Source: Rhodopseudomonas palustris JSC-3b
Lineage (GTDB): Bacteria; Pseudomonadota; Alphaproteobacteria; Rhizobiales; Xanthobacteraceae
Reading direction: 5' to 3'
NCBI GenBank assembly: GCA_000504425.1
Contig: KI632513.1
Location: 2,382,119-2,446,118, forward strand
DNA length: 64,000 nt
Shown here: positions 1 to 8,077 of the stretch, one piece after another
How positions within the stretch are numbered: the first letter of the stretch is position 1
Layout of the letters: each line of letters starts with the position of its first letter
Program-made: the position numbers and the translations under genes
The notes under the pieces: generated by a model
What the model was told of the DNA's origin: nothing
Seen by the model: the letters and a program-made list of their open reading frames with translations, nothing else
The model's database searches: none

Positions 1-387
1 GGCTATGCCTCGCACGAGCGCGGCACGCTGGAAGATGTGATCCGCGCCCGCAACGCGGCGATCGCCGCGCAGGGCCCGGGCCAAACCATCGCCGCGGAAA
101 ACCAGCTCACCGGCGCGCTCGGCCGCCTGATCGCGCTTGGCGAGGCCTATCCGGACCTGAAAGCCAACGTCAATTTCCAGCAGTTGCAGAGCGAATTGTC
201 GGACGTCGAAAATAAGATCGCCGCCAGCCGCCGGTTCTTCAACAACGCCGTCCAGGAATACAACACCGGCATCGAGCAGATGCCGATCGCGCTGGTGGCC
301 AAGCCGCTCGGCTTCCTGCCGATGCAGTTCTTCGATCTCGGCAGCTCGCGCACCGAGGTCGAACAGGTGCCGCAGGTGAAGTTCTGA
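1..387 (+). CDS. lemA: LemA family protein (3' part only)
   Basis: The reading frame is already open at base 1, so the N-terminal signal-anchor lies outside the window; 128 C-terminal residues are present. The text has the helical LemA pattern: a long amphipathic stretch with ENQLTGALGRL, then YPDLKANVNFQQLQSELSD and ENKIAASRRFFNNAVQEYN, ending in a short hydrophobic piece with FF-LGSSRTE. LemA proteins are membrane-anchored helical bundles of poorly known role, often encoded next to HtpX-like M48 proteases, as here. Family assignment is strong; function is not known from the sequence. Confidence 0.9.
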   Translation, partial: GYASHERGTLEDVIRARNAAIAAQGPGQTIAAENQLTGALGRLIALGEAYPDLKANVNFQQLQSELSDVENKIAASRRFFNNAVQEYNTGIEQMPIALVAKPLGFLPMQFFDLGSSRTEVEQVPQVKF

Positions 388-421
388 GCGCCCGCGTCAT
401 TCCGGGGCGCGCGCCGCGCGA

Positions 422-495
422 ACCCGGACTCCCGAGGTGTTGAAGAGTGTTCTCTCACGTCGCGAGTCCGGGTCTGCGCCGCTGAACGCGGCGCA
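422..495. repeat. Intergenic double-hairpin element after lemA
   Basis: Two inverted repeats sit back to back: ACCCGGACTC (422-431) pairs with GAGTCCGGGT (464-473), and TGCGCCGC (475-482) pairs with GCGGCGCA (488-495). They may terminate lemA transcription and resemble dispersed palindromic elements of this genus. No T-run follows. Confidence 0.5.
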
Positions 496-540
496 TCCCG
501 CAACGACGTGGGTGGATTGTGCGTAACTGGAGCGTGCCCG

Positions 541-1665
541 ATGGCCGCCTACGGTCTCTATACTCACATTGCCGCCAACAAGACCCGTTCGGTGGTGTTG
601 CTGATCGGGCTGTTTCTGCTGGTCTATGTACTGGTGTTTGCGGGCGCGCTGATCGGCGAAGCGATCACCGACGACAGCGGCCAATTCAGCGATTATCTCG
701 CCCGCGCCGGTCACGATCTGCTGGTCGCCTTCCCCTTCGCCACGCTCGGCACGGTGGCGTGGGTGGCGATCGCCTATGCGTTCCATCAGAAGATGATCGA
801 CCTCGTCACCGGCAGCGACGATGTCAGCCGCAAGGAACAACCGCGGCTCTACAACGCGCTGGAGAATTTGTGCATCTCGCGCGGCATTCCGATGCCGAAG
901 CTTAAATTGATGCCCAGCGAAGCGCGCAACGCGTTCGCCACCGGCCTCAATCCAAAGCAATACGCCATCACCGTCACCACCGGCCTGATCGATGGGCTCG
1001 ATGATCGCGAGATCGAGGCGGTGCTTGGCCATGAGCTGACCCACATCCGCAACGGCGATGTGCAGATGATGGTGGTGGCGATGGTGATCGCCGGCGTGGT
1101 CGGCTTCTTCGGCGAATTGTTGTTCCGGCTGTTCTTCAACTCGAGCTGGCGGTTCGGCGGCGGCTCCTCGTCATCATCATCGTCGTCCTCATCGGACCGC
1201 AAGGGCGGCGGCGGTGCGGTGCTGGCGGTGATCCTGGCGGTGGTGCTGATCATGCTCGCCTGGCTGATGTCGCAACTGCTGAAGCTGGCGCTGTCGCGCT
1301 CGCGCGAATTTCTGGCCGACGCGGGTTCGGTCGAGCTGACCAAGGATCCCGACGCGATGATCTCGGCGCTGCGCAAGATCGAGCATCGCGGCGAACTTCC
1401 CGGCGCCACTTCGGCGGTGATGGAGCTGTGCGTCGACAATCCGCGCGAGGGCTTTGCCGATTTGTTCGCCACCCACCCCTCGGTGCCGGCCCGCATCGAT
1501 GCGCTGGTGAAATTCGCCGGCGGTCACGATCCCGGACCGCTGCCCGATGCCGAACCCGCCGAGCCGGACAACCAGTTGGAGCAGCAGGACGTGACCCCGG
1601 CACCCGTGCCGGACGCGCCCTCGCCGCCCGGCCCCTGGGGGCAACGCCGATCCCCGCCAGCCTGA
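541..1665 (+). CDS. HtpX-like M48 family membrane metalloprotease
   Basis: Predicted zinc endopeptidase of the inner membrane, 374 residues from the ATG at 541. That start is chosen because GGAG lies 8 bases upstream; an earlier in-frame codon at 508 has no such site. Four hydrophobic spans are visible, at about residues 17-37, 62-83, 178-200 and 225-246. The zinc/catalytic motif HELTH is at residues 164-168, and SREFLADAGS at about 255 supplies the third zinc ligand. A run of ten serines framed by glycines (about 207-224) lies between spans 3 and 4, and the C-terminal tail is Pro/Glu-rich. HtpX-type proteases degrade damaged membrane proteins. The pairing with lemA fits the common lemA-M48 arrangement. 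Longer than E. coli HtpX (about 290 residues), so 'HtpX-like' is safer than htpX. Confidence 0.88.
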   Translation: MAAYGLYTHIAANKTRSVVLLIGLFLLVYVLVFAGALIGEAITDDSGQFSDYLARAGHDLLVAFPFATLGTVAWVAIAYAFHQKMIDLVTGSDDVSRKEQPRLYNALENLCISRGIPMPKLKLMPSEARNAFATGLNPKQYAITVTTGLIDGLDDREIEAVLGHELTHIRNGDVQMMVVAMVIAGVVGFFGELLFRLFFNSSWRFGGGSSSSSSSSSSDRKGGGGAVLAVILAVVLIMLAWLMSQLLKLALSRSREFLADAGSVELTKDPDAMISALRKIEHRGELPGATSAVMELCVDNPREGFADLFATHPSVPARIDALVKFAGGHDPGPLPDAEPAEPDNQLEQQDVTPAPVPDAPSPPGPWGQRRSPPA

Positions 1666-1905
1666 TCGCGAAAATCCAGCGATTCCAATCGCGGGCCGCT
1701 ACGCTGCGCCCATGGAGGCGAAGATTGCTGTGGTTATCGCGCCGTCAGGATATTGTGCGCTATTGGCCGCCTTGGTCCCTCCGCAATTGAATTATCCCTT
1801 GTTTCTGCCATGGTCGCGCCCAAAGCAGGGAAGGACGTCAGCCAGAGCGGCAAGCCGCACGGGCCGGCGCGGAAAATCGGGCGCAAAAGCAATTTAAGGA
1901 ATGTC

Positions 1906-2691
1906 ATGCCGAAGCCAGCAGTGATTGTTGTGGGGGCCGACAAGGGCGGCGTCGGAAAGACCACGGTCTCGCGCACCCTCCTCGATTATTTCAATGCCAA
2001 CAACGTGCCCACCCGGGCGTTCGATACCGAATATCCGCGCGGTACCCTGAAGCGTTTTCATCCCGACATCACCGAGATCGTCGATATGACGACGACCGCG
2101 GACCAGATGAAGATCTTCGATACGCTCAATTCCGCGGCGCCGTCGGTGACGGTGATCGACGTGCGCGCCGGCCTGTTGTCGCCGGCCTTGGCGTCGCTGC
2201 GCGACATCGGCTTCCTGGACGCGGCGCAATCGGGCCAGATCACCTTTGCGGTGTTCCACATCCTCGGCCCGTCGATCGCCTCGCTCGACGAAATCGCCGA
2301 GACCGCCGGCTTCATGCACGGCGCCAAATACTTCCTGGTGAAGAACTTCATCAACAACACCAGCTTCTTTGAGTGGGATCAGGCGACCTACAAGACCTAT
2401 TTCCACCGCATCAAGGACGCCACCGAACTGACCATCCCCAAACTCAACGAAATGGCGTTCGAGCAGGTGGAAGTGTCCTCGGTGCCGTTCCTGAAATTCG
2501 TGGCCAATAAGGGCCATCACGACGAGCCGGCCAACTACTCGTTCGTGCTGCGCGGCTATGTGCGCCATTGGCTGGCCAATGTCTGGAGCGAGTTCGACCG
2601 CATTCAGCTCACCGACATCGTCGGCAAGGAGCGTTCCGGCCCGCGCCCGACCGTGAGCGGCGCCGGCATCGGCGCCCCGCCGGAGAAATAG
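1906..2691 (+). CDS. ParA/MinD-family P-loop ATPase
   Basis: 261 residues from ATG 1906, preceded by TAAGGA at a good distance. The N-terminus AVIVVGADKGGVGKTT is the deviant Walker A motif (two lysines) of the SIMIBI/ParA-MinD class, followed by switch-like DTEYPRG (about residues 42-48) and VTVIDVRAGL as the Walker B region. Such ATPases position DNA or protein complexes on membranes or the nucleoid. No parB or min partner is nearby, and the gene is followed 56 bases downstream by a second, more divergent P-loop gene, suggesting a paired function. Cargo unknown; it is not the chromosomal parA, which would sit beside parB. Confidence 0.8.
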   Translation: MPKPAVIVVGADKGGVGKTTVSRTLLDYFNANNVPTRAFDTEYPRGTLKRFHPDITEIVDMTTTADQMKIFDTLNSAAPSVTVIDVRAGLLSPALASLRDIGFLDAAQSGQITFAVFHILGPSIASLDEIAETAGFMHGAKYFLVKNFINNTSFFEWDQATYKTYFHRIKDATELTIPKLNEMAFEQVEVSSVPFLKFVANKGHHDEPANYSFVLRGYVRHWLANVWSEFDRIQLTDIVGKERSGPRPTVSGAGIGAPPEK

Positions 2692-2747
2692 TTGCAGCGC
2701 TGCGCGAATTCGTGGAATCAGACGGGATACCCGTCTGATCCCACACC

Positions 2748-3416
2748 ATGATCCGCACTCCGGTCTATATCGTTTGCTCACCTCGCCCGCTGGTCGGCAA
2801 AACGCTGATCGCGCGGATGCTGTCCGAGTTCCTGCTGCTGCAACGCCGCGACGTGCTGGCGTTCGACGTCAATGTCCGGGAACCGTCGCTGCTCGATTAT
2901 CTGCCGAACGTCACCGAGACCGCCAATATCGACGACACCTTCGGCAAGATGGCGCTGATGGACCGGCTGATCGTCAATGATCAGCTCGCCAAGGTGATCG
3001 ACCTTGGCTACCACGCTTTTCAAGAATTCTTCGTGATGATCGGCGAGATCGGCTTTCTAAAGGAAGCCGCGCGCCGCGGCGTGGCGCCCTTGGTGCTGTT
3101 CCTCGCCGATTCAGACCGGGTGTCGCTGCGTGCCTATGAGCTGTTGCAGGCGCAGATCCCGCCGCGGCTGTTGATCGCGATCGACAACGAATATGTGCTG
3201 CGCGGCGAGCTGCCGCGCATCTACACCCAGGGCCGGGTGCTGCCGGTGGCCGCGCTGCCGAATTTTTTGAAAACCTATATCGACCGGCTCGGCTTCTCGT
3301 TCACCGGCTATCTGCGCGCCGAGCGTGACTCCTCCACCGAACTGCATCAGTGGATCCGGCGCAACTACACCCACTTCCGCGACCTCGACATGGAATTGTC
3401 GCGGCCGCTGCGCTGA
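2748..3416 (+). CDS. Divergent P-loop NTPase, partner of the preceding ParA-like gene
   Basis: 222 residues. The start YIVCSPRPLVGKTLIARML looks like a Walker A loop in which the first glycine is replaced by serine (S-x5-GKT), so nucleotide binding is plausible but the loop is unusual. It is followed by VLAFDVNVREPSLLDYLP, matching the position where ParA-like proteins carry a switch aspartate, and by VAPLVLFLADSDRVS as a Walker B-like strand. The ribosome site is weak. The same-strand position after a ParA-like ATPase suggests co-transcription and perhaps a heterodimer. I do not recognise a named family. Confidence 0.7.
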   Translation: MIRTPVYIVCSPRPLVGKTLIARMLSEFLLLQRRDVLAFDVNVREPSLLDYLPNVTETANIDDTFGKMALMDRLIVNDQLAKVIDLGYHAFQEFFVMIGEIGFLKEAARRGVAPLVLFLADSDRVSLRAYELLQAQIPPRLLIAIDNEYVLRGELPRIYTQGRVLPVAALPNFLKTYIDRLGFSFTGYLRAERDSSTELHQWIRRNYTHFRDLDMELSRPLR

Positions 3417-3503
3417 GGCACCGCGCCGAGCAATCCAGCAGCGTCGTGGTGCGCGCCTTGAGCCCTCCCCCCGCAGCGCGGGGAGAGGGCAAATGTCGTC
3501 CGC

Positions 3504-4043
3504 TCAGTGGCCTTCGAACGAAATCAGCGTGCGCACCGGCACGCCCATCGCGCGGATCTTGTCGGCGCCGCCGAGCTCCGGCAGGTCGATCACGAAGCAG
3601 GCCGCCACCACCTCGGCGCCGAGCTGGCGCAACAGCTTGATGGCGCCTTCCGCGGTGCCGCCGGTGGCGATCAGATCGTCAACCAGCACCACCCGCTCGC
3701 CCTTCTGCAGCGCGTCGACATGGATTTCGATGTGATCGGTGCCGTATTCCAGCGCGTATTCCATGCTGACGCAGGTATGGGGCAGCTTGCCCTTCTTGCG
3801 GATCGGCACGAAACCCGACGACACCTGATGGGCAATGGCGCCGCCGAGGATGAACCCGCGCGCCTCGATGCCCGCGACCTTGTCGATCTTGGAGCCGGCC
3901 CAGGGTTGCACCAGTTCATCGACCGCGCGGCGGAATGAGCGCGCGTCACCAAGCAGCGTGGTGATGTCGCGGAACAGAATGCCCGGCTTGGGATAATCCG
4001 GGATGGTGCGCACGCTGGCCTTGAGGTCCTGTTCGAAGGTCAT
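3504..4043 (-). CDS. apt: Adenine phosphoribosyltransferase
   Basis: 179 residues, the normal Apt length. Catalyses adenine + PRPP to AMP in cytosolic purine salvage. The PRPP-binding signature [17 protein letters not shown] is intact, the N-terminal [20 protein letters not shown] is characteristic of Apt, and [13 protein letters not shown] forms the adenine-pocket strand. It lies on the same strand 60 bases after trpE(G), so it may be partly co-transcribed from the trp promoter, although no shared function is evident. Confidence 0.96.
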   Translation of the reverse strand: MTFEQDLKASVRTIPDYPKPGILFRDITTLLGDARSFRRAVDELVQPWAGSKIDKVAGIEARGFILGGAIAHQVSSGFVPIRKKGKLPHTCVSMEYALEYGTDHIEIHVDALQKGERVVLVDDLIATGGTAEGAIKLLRQLGAEVVAACFVIDLPELGGADKIRAMGVPVRTLISFEGH

Positions 4044-4103
4044 CTTCCTGTCTTTCGCAATGCTGAAGCGGTGGGGGAACAGACGTTCTCCGGGGCAAAA
4101 CTG

Positions 4104-6266
4104 TCAATTGGCCGGAAGGCCAAGCCGGAAGGCGTTTTCGACGATTTTCAGCCCAACGCCGCCGCCGAGCGACATCAGCGATTCCGGGTGGAATTGCACG
4201 CCGCCGACCGGCAGGGTCTTGTGCTCGATCACCATCGGGATGCCGTCATCGGTCGCGGCGGTGACCTGCAGCACCTCGGGCATGCTCGCCTGGTCGACAT
4301 AGAGCGAATGGTAGCGCCCGATCACGATCTCGGCCGGCAGGCCGCGCATTAGCGTGCTGCCGCGCACCGTGACCCGCGACGGCCGGCCATGCGCCGGCTG
4401 CGCCAATTGGCCGAGCGTGCCGCCAAAATATTCGCCCATCGCCTGCACGCCGAGGCACACCCCGAAGATCGGCAGGTTTTTCGCAAGCCCGGCGTCGATC
4501 GTGCTTTTGATGTTGAAGTCTTCCGGCCGGCCCGGACCCGGCGACAGCACCAAGAGGTCGTAGTCGTGCTTGGCCAGCATCGGCAGCGCGTGCACATAGC
4601 GCACCACGGTGACCTGGGCGCCGACCTGGCGGAAATAGTCGGCCAGCATGTGCACAAAACTGTCGTCGTGGTCGATCAGCAGCACCTTCTTGCCGGAGCC
4701 GGTGGCGTCCGGCGCCACCGCCGACAGCGGCTTGGGCGGATCGCCGCGCAGCGCCTGGAACAGCGCCGCCGCCTTGACGTGGCACTCTTTGTCCTCGGCC
4801 TCCGGATCGCTATCGAACAGGCAGGTGGCGCCGACCCGCACCTCGGCGAGGCCGTCCTTCATGCGGATGGTGCGGATGGTCAGGCCGGTGTTGATCGAGC
4901 CGTCGAAGCCGACAAAGCCGAACGCGCCGGCATACCAGCGCCGCGGCGTGCGCTCATTGTCCTCGACGAACTGCATCGCCCACAATTTCGGCGCGCCGGT
5001 CACCGTCACCGCCCAGGCGTGGGTCAGGAACGCATCGAGCGCGTCAAAGCCCGGCCGCAGCATGCCCTCGACATGGTCGACCGTGTGGAACAGTTTTGAG
5101 TAGGTCTCGATCTGGCGCCGCGCCAGCACCTTGATGGTGCCGGGCACACAGACCCGCGCCTTGTCGTTGCGATCGACGTCGGTGCACATGTTCAGCTCGA
5201 ACTCGTCCTTCTCCGAGTTCAACAGCTTCTGGATCTGCGCGGCGTCGCCGATCGCGTCGGCGCCGCGCGCAATGGTGCCGGAGATCGGACAGGTCTCGAT
5301 CCGGCGGCCATCGGAGCGCACGAACATTTCCGGCGAGGCCGACACCAGAAATTCGCCGTCGCCGAGATTGACCAGCCCGCCATAGGGCGACGGGTTGATG
5401 CGGCACAGCCGCTGAAACACTTCGGCCGGCGAGCGGTCGCACGGCTCGCCGAACAATTGCCCGGGCACCGCCTCGAACAGATCGCCGCGGGCAAACGCCT
5501 CGCGCGCCTTTTCCACCACCGCCGGATAGTCGCCCGGACCATGGTCGGCGAATTTCTGGCACGGCAGCTTCTTATAGACGCTCTCGGAGGTCGCGTTCGG
5601 CAGTCCGGCGGTCGAGCGGCCGTTCCAGGCAAAATCGTAAGAGAGGATCACGCCGCTGCCATTGGCGCGGTCATAGGCCAACAGCCGGTCCGGCACATAG
5701 AGCACGATATCGCGCTGATCAGCGGCGCGCTCGCGGCGCTTCTTCAGGTCCTCGATCTGGAACACCAGATCATAGGCGAACGCGCCGTACAGGCCGAGCA
5801 TCGGGTCGGCGCTGCTGCTGAACGCGGCGACCAGCGCCCGCACCAAGGACATCGCGCTGGCGCGGCGGGGGCGCTGTTCTTCATCGACCGGGGCCTCACC
5901 ACGCAAAATTTTGCCGGCGATACGGCCGGCACTGCGTTCTTCAATGGCAAAGCTCGGGTCGCTCAGCGTTTCCGCCAGAAACGCCACCAGCACCTCGCCA
6001 CGGGCGTTTTGCGCCTCGATGGCAAATTCCGCCTCGCGGGTGGTCAGCGACAGCGGCGGATCGGCAAAGCCGAGGTCAAAGCTCTCGTAACGGCCGGGCA
6101 CCGTGGTGCCGGAGGACAGCATCACGCCGCGGCGGCTATCGAGCGTCTCGACCAGCGCGTCGAGCCGCGCGCCGCCGGAAAAGCTCTCGGTGCGCCGGGT
6201 GATGGCGAGGCCGGCAGCCGTGACGAACTGGCTCTCGGGCGGGAGTGAAAACACGGTCCTGTTCAT
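4104..6266 (-). CDS. trpE(G): Fused anthranilate synthase TrpE(G)
   Basis: 720 residues combining both anthranilate synthase subunits, as is usual in rhizobia. It converts chorismate plus glutamine to anthranilate, the first step of tryptophan synthesis. Residues about 1-510 are the chorismate-binding TrpE part (SASPEMFVR, CPISGTIARG, EDKECHVKA). About 525-720 is the TrpG glutaminase, with the nucleophile cysteine in FGVCLGVQAMGEYF and the His-Glu pair in GVQFHPESLMS. The upstream region contains a Trp-codon leader peptide and an attenuator hairpin, so expression should be controlled by tryptophan through attenuation. Confidence 0.97.
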   Translation of the reverse strand: MNRTVFSLPPESQFVTAAGLAITRRTESFSGGARLDALVETLDSRRGVMLSSGTTVPGRYESFDLGFADPPLSLTTREAEFAIEAQNARGEVLVAFLAETLSDPSFAIEERSAGRIAGKILRGEAPVDEEQRPRRASAMSLVRALVAAFSSSADPMLGLYGAFAYDLVFQIEDLKKRRERAADQRDIVLYVPDRLLAYDRANGSGVILSYDFAWNGRSTAGLPNATSESVYKKLPCQKFADHGPGDYPAVVEKAREAFARGDLFEAVPGQLFGEPCDRSPAEVFQRLCRINPSPYGGLVNLGDGEFLVSASPEMFVRSDGRRIETCPISGTIARGADAIGDAAQIQKLLNSEKDEFELNMCTDVDRNDKARVCVPGTIKVLARRQIETYSKLFHTVDHVEGMLRPGFDALDAFLTHAWAVTVTGAPKLWAMQFVEDNERTPRRWYAGAFGFVGFDGSINTGLTIRTIRMKDGLAEVRVGATCLFDSDPEAEDKECHVKAAALFQALRGDPPKPLSAVAPDATGSGKKVLLIDHDDSFVHMLADYFRQVGAQVTVVRYVHALPMLAKHDYDLLVLSPGPGRPEDFNIKSTIDAGLAKNLPIFGVCLGVQAMGEYFGGTLGQLAQPAHGRPSRVTVRGSTLMRGLPAEIVIGRYHSLYVDQASMPEVLQVTAATDDGIPMVIEHKTLPVGGVQFHPESLMSLGGGVGLKIVENAFRLGLPAN

Positions 6267-6313
6267 GTGATCCTCTAATTCAGACTTGCCGGGAGGAGCG
6301 CCACACAGGACAT

Positions 6314-6343
6314 GGAAAAGGCCGCCCTAGTGGTGACGGCCTT
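6314..6343 (-). terminator. trp attenuator terminator
   Basis: On the minus strand AAGGCCG (6343-6337) and CGGCCTT (6324-6318) form a 7-bp G+C-rich stem with a 12-base loop followed by TTTTCC, a Rho-independent hairpin. It lies between the trpL leader peptide and trpE(G), the position expected for an attenuator. Confidence 0.85.
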
Positions 6344-6379
6344 GACGATTGGAAACAGCAGACATCGCATGGCCACCTC

Positions 6380-6427
6380 TTAGGAGGTGCGCCACCAAAG
6401 ACGGGTCTTGTGAGCTGCGATCTTCAT
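6380..6427 (-). CDS. trpL: trp leader peptide TrpL
   Basis: A 15-codon open frame reading MKIAAHKTRLWWRTS, with two consecutive Trp codons near the end. It lies directly upstream of the attenuator hairpin of trpE(G). Ribosome stalling at the tandem TGG codons when charged tRNA-Trp is scarce would allow an antiterminator to form. The start codon falls 8 bases after the end of the candidate -10 box, so the message may be leaderless; no Shine-Dalgarno sequence precedes it. In Sinorhizobium meliloti the corresponding leader mRNA begins at the AUG and both the RNA and the peptide act in trans; whether that applies here is inference. Confidence 0.88.
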   Translation of the reverse strand: MKIAAHKTRLWWRTS

Positions 6428-6434
6428 GGCCGGT

Positions 6435-6463
6435 AAAGCACCATCGCAGCCCCTCGATGTCAA
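6435..6463 (-). promoter_or_regulatory. Promoter of trpL-trpE(G)
   Basis: A perfect -35 box TTGACA occupies 6463-6458. A weak -10 candidate TGCTTT lies at 6440-6435 after a 17-base spacer. Transcription would start close to 6428-6427, at the leader ATG. Confidence 0.6.
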
Positions 6464-7076
6464 GACTGTGATCGGCCCGGAATATCCCGACATTAGGCGG
6501 AGACCCGGGGTGGTATGGCGGCAGCTCCTCAACTCTCAGACAGCCCCCATACCAGGCCCGTCGTTCCGATCAATGGCTCGGCAACTACACAGCAAGCCCA
6601 GGCCACCGGCTAGCCAACTTGAAGTCGCGGCAGCAACCCGGCCGAAGGCCCTCCGCGGCGGCTGAGATCACTCCCCTCACCTTGGATAGCTTAGCCGGAA
6701 CATGATTGCCGATGCCGCGTTCAGGTTACGCATGCCGGGTGACAACCGGCCGTAATGGGGATGGCGGACGCAGCCTATTTTGCCGGTTTCTGACTGCGAC
6801 ACCAACGCATCGGTACGCGCTGACGCCTGACCCGTTCCCGGCATGCAACCTCGTTCCAGCCCCGGAACCAGATCCGCGTTGCCGCGTTGTTAGTTCAAGG
6901 CGGGTGCGGAGCGGTGCCGGTTGCGCTGCGAAAACGCAGTGCGGAAATTGCAGTGCAGCTGTGGAGTAATGTGGATAACAATCGTCGCCGCAACTGATCC
7001 CAATCACGCCGAAATCGCACGAAACTTCCGCCGCATTCAATTGGCGAAGTAACAACAGCAACAATGGAGCTGTGTC
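6464..7076. other. Gene-free stretch between trp promoter and a small gene
   Basis: About 610 bases without a convincing gene. Short open frames here lack ribosome sites and have arbitrary composition. A TGGATAAC-like A+T-rich spot near 6970 could belong to the promoter of the small gene at 7077. Nothing else recognised. Confidence 0.4.
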
Positions 7077-7244
7077 GTGAGTACTCCGGTTGAAATGCAG
7101 ATCGAAGAAATCATTGCCACCTGCGGCGGCGACCTGCGCGGCGCTGTGAAGGCGCTCATTCTGGTCAACGAGCAACTCGAGATCGAAATCGCCAAGCTGC
7201 AGGCCGCGGCGTGCCATTGCGCAACCGCTGCGACCAAACACTGA
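7077..7244 (+). CDS. Small conserved-looking helical protein (55 aa)
   Basis: GTG start at 7077 with GGAG 7 bases upstream. The product begins MSTPVEMQIEEIIATCGGDL and continues with a heptad-like region (ALILVNEQLEIEIAKLQAAA) ending in a Cys/His-containing tail. It looks like a short coiled-coil protein, soluble and without signal peptide. I do not know a function. The good ribosome site and clean helical pattern argue that it is real, although it is shorter than most gene callers' safe limit. Confidence 0.65.
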   Translation: MSTPVEMQIEEIIATCGGDLRGAVKALILVNEQLEIEIAKLQAAACHCATAATKH

Positions 7245-7273
7245 GCTTATAGCATAGCGGCTGCCACCAACGG

Positions 7274-7370
7274 CCCGTCATGCTGGCCTTGTCGCCGGCA
7301 TCCACGTCTTGAGGCAGTGCAAACTCAAAGACGTCGATGGCCGGGACGAGCCCGGCCATGACGTGCGGAT
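7274..7370. repeat. Dispersed intergenic repeat, copy A
   Basis: Contains the arms CCACGTCTT (7302-7310) and AAAGACGT, then a hairpin GGCCGGG-ACGAG-CCCGGCC, ending CATGACG. The same layout recurs at 18093-18203, 27081-27180 and 27294-27410, always between genes. The family is typical of Bradyrhizobium/Rhodopseudomonas intergenic regions. Confidence 0.75.
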
Positions 7371-7401
7371 GAGGTGATCGCGATCGCCGTGGGCGGACGT
7401 G

Positions 7402-7620
7402 TTACGCCTTCTTCAAGAACTCGGTGCGCAGCACTAGGCCCTTGACCTTGTCGGTGCGGCCTTCGATCTCTTCCTCATTGTCGGTGAGGTGGATGTTCTT
7501 GATCACGGTGCCGCGCTTGAGCACGGTCGAGGAGCCCTTCAGCTTCAAATCCTTGATCAGCGTCACGCTGTCGCCCTCGGCGAGCAGCGCGCCGTTGCAG
7601 TCCCTGACCTTGATGTCCAT
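7402..7620 (-). CDS. YjdM/PhnA-domain protein
   Basis: 72 residues corresponding to the C-terminal PhnA/YjdM domain, with the diagnostic pattern VRDCNGALLAEGDSVTLIKD, LKLKGSSTVLKRGT and VIKNIHLTDNEEEIEGR. The N-terminal zinc ribbon of E. coli YjdM is absent, as in many alphaproteobacterial homologues. The old name 'alkylphosphonate utilisation' comes from genome position and does not show a role in phosphonate use. Stand-alone gene. Confidence 0.9.
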   Translation of the reverse strand: MDIKVRDCNGALLAEGDSVTLIKDLKLKGSSTVLKRGTVIKNIHLTDNEEEIEGRTDKVKGLVLRTEFLKKA

Positions 7621-7699
7621 GCAATATCCTTGATTGGCTAATGGTCCGGCGCGGCAAGGCTGCGCCGGGCGGGTTGGAAACTGTGCCGGGCAGCGCGCG

Positions 7700-7981
7700 T
7701 TATTGCGGCCGTTCCGGATTGTTCAGCATCATCTCGCCGAGATTGCGCTGGGCGCGATTGGCGCGGGTCAGCGCGTTGCTGCGTTGCACGTCGCGATTCT
7801 TGCGGCAGGCGACGTATTCGTTGGAGCCGACCGCGACGCCGTTCTGACGGCAGAACGCATCATCATCCTCGGTCATGCCGGCATAGCTCGGGACTTCGTG
7901 CCGCGAGGTGCAGGCGGACAGCGCCAGCGCCGCCAGCAGCGCCAGCGCCAAGCGGCTCGGAACGGTGGGGGACATGCGCAA
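7700..7981 (-). CDS. Small putative lipoprotein
   Basis: 93 residues. The N-terminus has a hydrophobic signal and a lipobox LSAC at about residues 21-24, so the mature protein should be lipidated at the cysteine and anchored in the cell envelope. The rest is Asn/Arg-rich, with two further cysteines (FCRQNG, YVACRKN) that could form a disulfide. Function unknown. The true start could be the second ATG at 7975. Confidence 0.75.
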   Translation of the reverse strand: MRMSPTVPSRLALALLAALALSACTSRHEVPSYAGMTEDDDAFCRQNGVAVGSNEYVACRKNRDVQRSNALTRANRAQRNLGEMMLNNPERPQ

Positions 7982-8077
7982 CGCGCTCCTGTGCGATTAA
8001 AAACCCCCGCACCGATGAACCGGGATCGCGGCAAATGCAAGCCGCCGCGATCCCGAAAGGTCAATGACGCGGCAGGA

